From the NCBI GenBank assembly GCA_020051025.1, contig JAGVJS010000272.1, positions 1 through 9,821 of the forward strand: a stretch of 9,821 bases of DNA, in the 5' to 3' direction. This document shows positions 6,016 to 9,821 of this stretch, one piece after another (within the stretch, counting starts at the first letter, position 1; each line of letters starts with the position of its first letter). The position numbers and the translations under genes are program-made. Source of the stretch: Sphingobium sp. (GTDB lineage: Bacteria; Pseudomonadota; Alphaproteobacteria; Sphingomonadales; Sphingomonadaceae). Below the pieces are notes generated by a model, which had not been told where the DNA came from, made no database searches, and worked only from the letters and a program-made list of their open reading frames with translations.

Positions 6016-7296
6016 ATGGATGCAGTGGTGGGGCGGTTGTTGCAGCAAGCGGTCGAGGCACGCCGTCAGGGCAGGTTGAGTGATGCACAGGCCGCGCTTG
6101 GGGAAGCGCTGGTGCTGGCGCCGGGAGAGCCGCAGGCGCTCAATCTGCGGGGCTTGATGGCGCTAGACCAGCGCGATTTTGGCGGCGCCCGCCGCTACTT
6201 TATGGCTGCGGCACAGGCCGATCCCACGGAAGCCGCCCTGTGGATGAATCTTGCCTCCGCCGAGCGCGGCCTGGGCGCGGCGGACGGAGAACGGACGGCG
6301 CTGAACCAGGCCATCGCGATCGACCAGCGCAACCTGATGGCGCAAATCCGCATGGCGCAGTTGCAGCAAAGGCTGAACGAAACGGCCGATGCCGCCGACA
6401 GTTGGGGCAAGGTGCTGGCACTGACGGCAGGGACGAGCGACATTCCGCCGGCGCTGGCGCAAACGCTGGATGAGGCGCGGGGGTTCGTCGCCAATCACAA
6501 GGCGGGCTTTGCCGCCTTCATCGAAGCCGGTGTGGCGGAGCAGTTGCAGTCGGTCGAGGTGACGGCCCGGCGGCGCTTTCAGGCCTGTCTGGACCATGAA
6601 TTTGGCCGGCGGGCCGTCTATCAAAACCAATGTTCGGGCCTGCACTATCCCTTCCTGCCGGCCGATGAATATTTCGATCGCCGGCATTTTCCATGGATGG
6701 ACGCATTGGAGGCTCATACCGATGCGATCCGGGCCGAATTTCTGGCGCTGATCGAAGGGCATGGGGCGAGCGTCCGCCCCTATGTCCGACAGGAGGCGGG
6801 AACGCCGCAGAATAAATGGACGGCGCTGGACGGATCGCTCGACTGGGGGGCGGCCTTTCTCTGGGAATATGGCGTGCGCAACGAGGCGGTCTGTGCTGCC
6901 TGTCCGCAGACGGTGGCGGCGCTGGAGGCCCTGCCCCGCGCCGATATTCCGGGCCGGGCGCCGTCCGCTTTCTTCTCGTTGCTCAAGCCCCACAGCCATA
7001 TTCCGGCGCATAGCGGCGTTACCAATACGCGCGCGATCGTGCATCTGCCGCTGATCGTACCGCCGGGCTGTCACTTCCGTGTCGGCGGCGAAACAAGAGC
7101 CTGGGAAGAAGGCGTCGCCTTCGCCTTTGACGACACGATAGACCATGAGGCCTGGAACGAGAGCGATCATTTGCGGGTGGTGCTGATCTTCGACGTGTGG
7201 AACCCGCATTTGTCACTTGAAGAACAGCAGTTATTGAAGCAATTCTATGCCACGGCTGATGCCAGCAAGACGAATGACGTCCGCTCCGGCATCTGA
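6016..7296 (+). CDS. TPR protein with C-terminal aspartyl/asparaginyl beta-hydroxylase domain
   Basis: This encodes 426 aa. I chose ATG 6016 because the TPR repeat starts right after it and purine-rich AGGGG/AGAAGAG sites precede it; the frame is open further upstream but reads as non-protein. Residues 1-135 form about three to four TPR helical pairs (protein-interaction scaffold). Residues about 180-400 are an AspH domain (PF05118 type), an Fe(II)/2-oxoglutarate oxygenase hydroxylating Asp/Asn side chains. Aligned by eye to human AspH, the iron ligands are H332 (HSG) and H377 (HEAWN). The 2-oxoglutarate contacts S321, H343 and R387 are kept, in the context 'RVG...RAWEEGVAFAFDDTIDHEAWN...RVVLIFDVWNPHL'. 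The position of human R688 is I341. There is no signal peptide, so it is probably cytoplasmic. The substrate is unknown. The next gene follows after 49 bp. Confidence 0.92.
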   Translation: MDAVVGRLLQQAVEARRQGRLSDAQAALGEALVLAPGEPQALNLRGLMALDQRDFGGARRYFMAAAQADPTEAALWMNLASAERGLGAADGERTALNQAIAIDQRNLMAQIRMAQLQQRLNETADAADSWGKVLALTAGTSDIPPALAQTLDEARGFVANHKAGFAAFIEAGVAEQLQSVEVTARRRFQACLDHEFGRRAVYQNQCSGLHYPFLPADEYFDRRHFPWMDALEAHTDAIRAEFLALIEGHGASVRPYVRQEAGTPQNKWTALDGSLDWGAAFLWEYGVRNEAVCAACPQTVAALEALPRADIPGRAPSAFFSLLKPHSHIPAHSGVTNTRAIVHLPLIVPPGCHFRVGGETRAWEEGVAFAFDDTIDHEAWNESDHLRVVLIFDVWNPHLSLEEQQLLKQFYATADASKTNDVRSGI

Positions 7297-7314
7297 TCGA
7301 CGGCAGGTGGCATC

Positions 7315-7333
7315 AGGCGGCTGCCGCCTTTCT
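7315..7333 (+). terminator. Weak hairpin between hydroxylase and small exported-protein genes
   Basis: A 6-bp GC-only stem (AGGCGG 7315-7320 with CCGCCT 7324-7329, loop CTG) is followed by TTCT. It is too weak and T-poor for full termination. It could attenuate read-through or protect the upstream message, while the 49-bp spacing still favours co-transcription. Confidence 0.3.
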
Positions 7334-7345
7334 GGGAGACTAAAT

Positions 7346-7600
7346 GTGCGTGTTTTGAAGGCAGTGATTGCTTCTGGCCTGTTCGCTCTGGCGATGCCCG
7401 CTCTGGCCGAAGAGCCGAAGCTGGATCGCAACGATCCCAATGCAGTACGCTGCAAGCGGTTGACCGTCACCGGATCGCTCGCGCGCAAGGAACGCATCTG
7501 CAAAACCAATGCGGAATGGCGCGCGATCAGCGAACAGCAGAATCGCGATGCAGATGATCTGATCAGCCGCAACCGGGCCGGGATGAACCCGAACGGCTGA
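7346..7600 (+). CDS. Small Sec-exported protein with two conserved-looking cysteines
   Basis: This encodes 84 aa from a GTG start. I chose it because GGGAG lies 7-8 nt upstream and it gives a complete short signal peptide (residues 1-21, ending MPALA before EEPK). The longer in-frame start at 7247 would overlap the hydroxylase gene and bury the signal. The overlapping ATG at 7344 is out of frame. The mature 63 residues have C36 and C52 in 'RCKRLTVTGSLARKERICKTNAEW'. This pattern (Cys, 'GS', Arg-rich, Cys-x-T-x-x-EW) I recall from small uncharacterised periplasmic proteins of Alphaproteobacteria, sphingomonads in particular. A disulfide between the two Cys is likely. No function is known to me. 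It lies 49 bp after the hydroxylase gene and is followed by two terminator hairpins. Confidence 0.8.
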   Translation: MRVLKAVIASGLFALAMPALAEEPKLDRNDPNAVRCKRLTVTGSLARKERICKTNAEWRAISEQQNRDADDLISRNRAGMNPNG

Positions 7601-7609
7601 AGTGATGCG

Positions 7610-7634
7610 CCGGGCGGGAGACGACGCCGCCCGG
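7610..7634 (+). terminator. GC-rich hairpin after the small exported-protein gene
   Basis: CCGGGCGG (7610-7617) pairs perfectly with CCGCCCGG (7627-7634) around a 9-nt loop, followed by only TTT. It starts 10 nt past the stop. It is probably a first pause or 3'-end hairpin ahead of the stronger terminator at 7648-7684. Confidence 0.5.
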
Positions 7635-7647
7635 TTTGGACGACAGG

Positions 7648-7684
7648 AAAAAGGTCCGCCGCACCGGATGCGGTGGACCTTTTT
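7648..7684. terminator. Bidirectional intrinsic terminator between convergent genes
   Basis: A 16-bp stem (7648-7663 with 7669-7684), with one G-T pair and a 5-nt loop, has five A's on its left end and five T's on its right. Both strands therefore read as hairpin plus T-tract. It lies 47 nt after the small plus-strand gene and 2 nt from the ClpB stop codon, serving both transcripts. Confidence 0.9.
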
Positions 7685-7686
7685 CG

Positions 7687-9821
<2,135 letters not shown>

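Noticed and set aside
6163..7209. A 348-codon open frame antisense to the TPR-hydroxylase gene
   Set aside because: It is a shadow of a gene with clear domains and conserved active-site residues on the plus strand, and its own translation shows no family features.
7247..7345. Longer start at 7247 for the small exported protein
   Set aside because: It would overlap the hydroxylase gene and place 33 residues before a well-formed signal peptide; the GTG at 7346 has a good ribosome site.
6016..7600. The 84-aa protein as a ribosomally made peptide precursor for the hydroxylase and sulfotransferase-like enzyme
   Set aside because: It has a standard Sec signal peptide and a conserved-looking folded pattern, with no leader/core organisation; the enzymes appear cytoplasmic while it is exported.

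Overview
This window reads as chromosomal DNA of an alphaproteobacterium, most likely a sphingomonad (Sphingobium/Sphingomonas type). The clues are the high GC content, the style of the TonB-dependent receptor (short N-terminus, no signalling domain, 'GDTIIVTGSLI' TonB box), the wording of the M23 peptidase C-terminus, and the Sec-exported small proteins. The assignment rests on recognised protein style, not on a search. I see no mobile element, CRISPR array, tRNA or rRNA.

Layout, left to right. (1) The 3' part of a plus-strand M23 zinc peptidase, cut by the left edge. (2) About 110 bp with two long perfect hairpins. (3) A minus-strand gene for an exported protein of unknown function. (4) A 393-bp divergent regulatory region with short repeats and palindromes. 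(5) A large plus-strand TonB-dependent outer-membrane receptor (1019 aa) closed by a strong intrinsic terminator. (6) A minus-strand, sulfotransferase-like P-loop protein, convergent with the receptor. (7) Divergent from it, a plus-strand TPR plus aspartyl/asparaginyl beta-hydroxylase protein. (8) A small plus-strand Sec-exported protein, probably in the same transcript. (9) A two-hairpin terminator region, the second hairpin bidirectional. (10) A minus-strand ClpB disaggregase running off the right edge.

The peptidase and ClpB are housekeeping flanks. The accessory-looking part is 1323-7600: a receptor, a possible sulfotransferase and a 2-oxoglutarate/Fe(II) hydroxylase with a TPR scaffold. 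Together they suggest uptake of an unknown ligand with intracellular modification of a peptide, protein or other molecule. This link is inference from neighbourhood: the three genes are in three separate transcription units. Unusual details include six closely spaced cysteine pairs and an EF-hand-like calcium loop in the receptor, and a missing arginine beside the hydroxylase active site.
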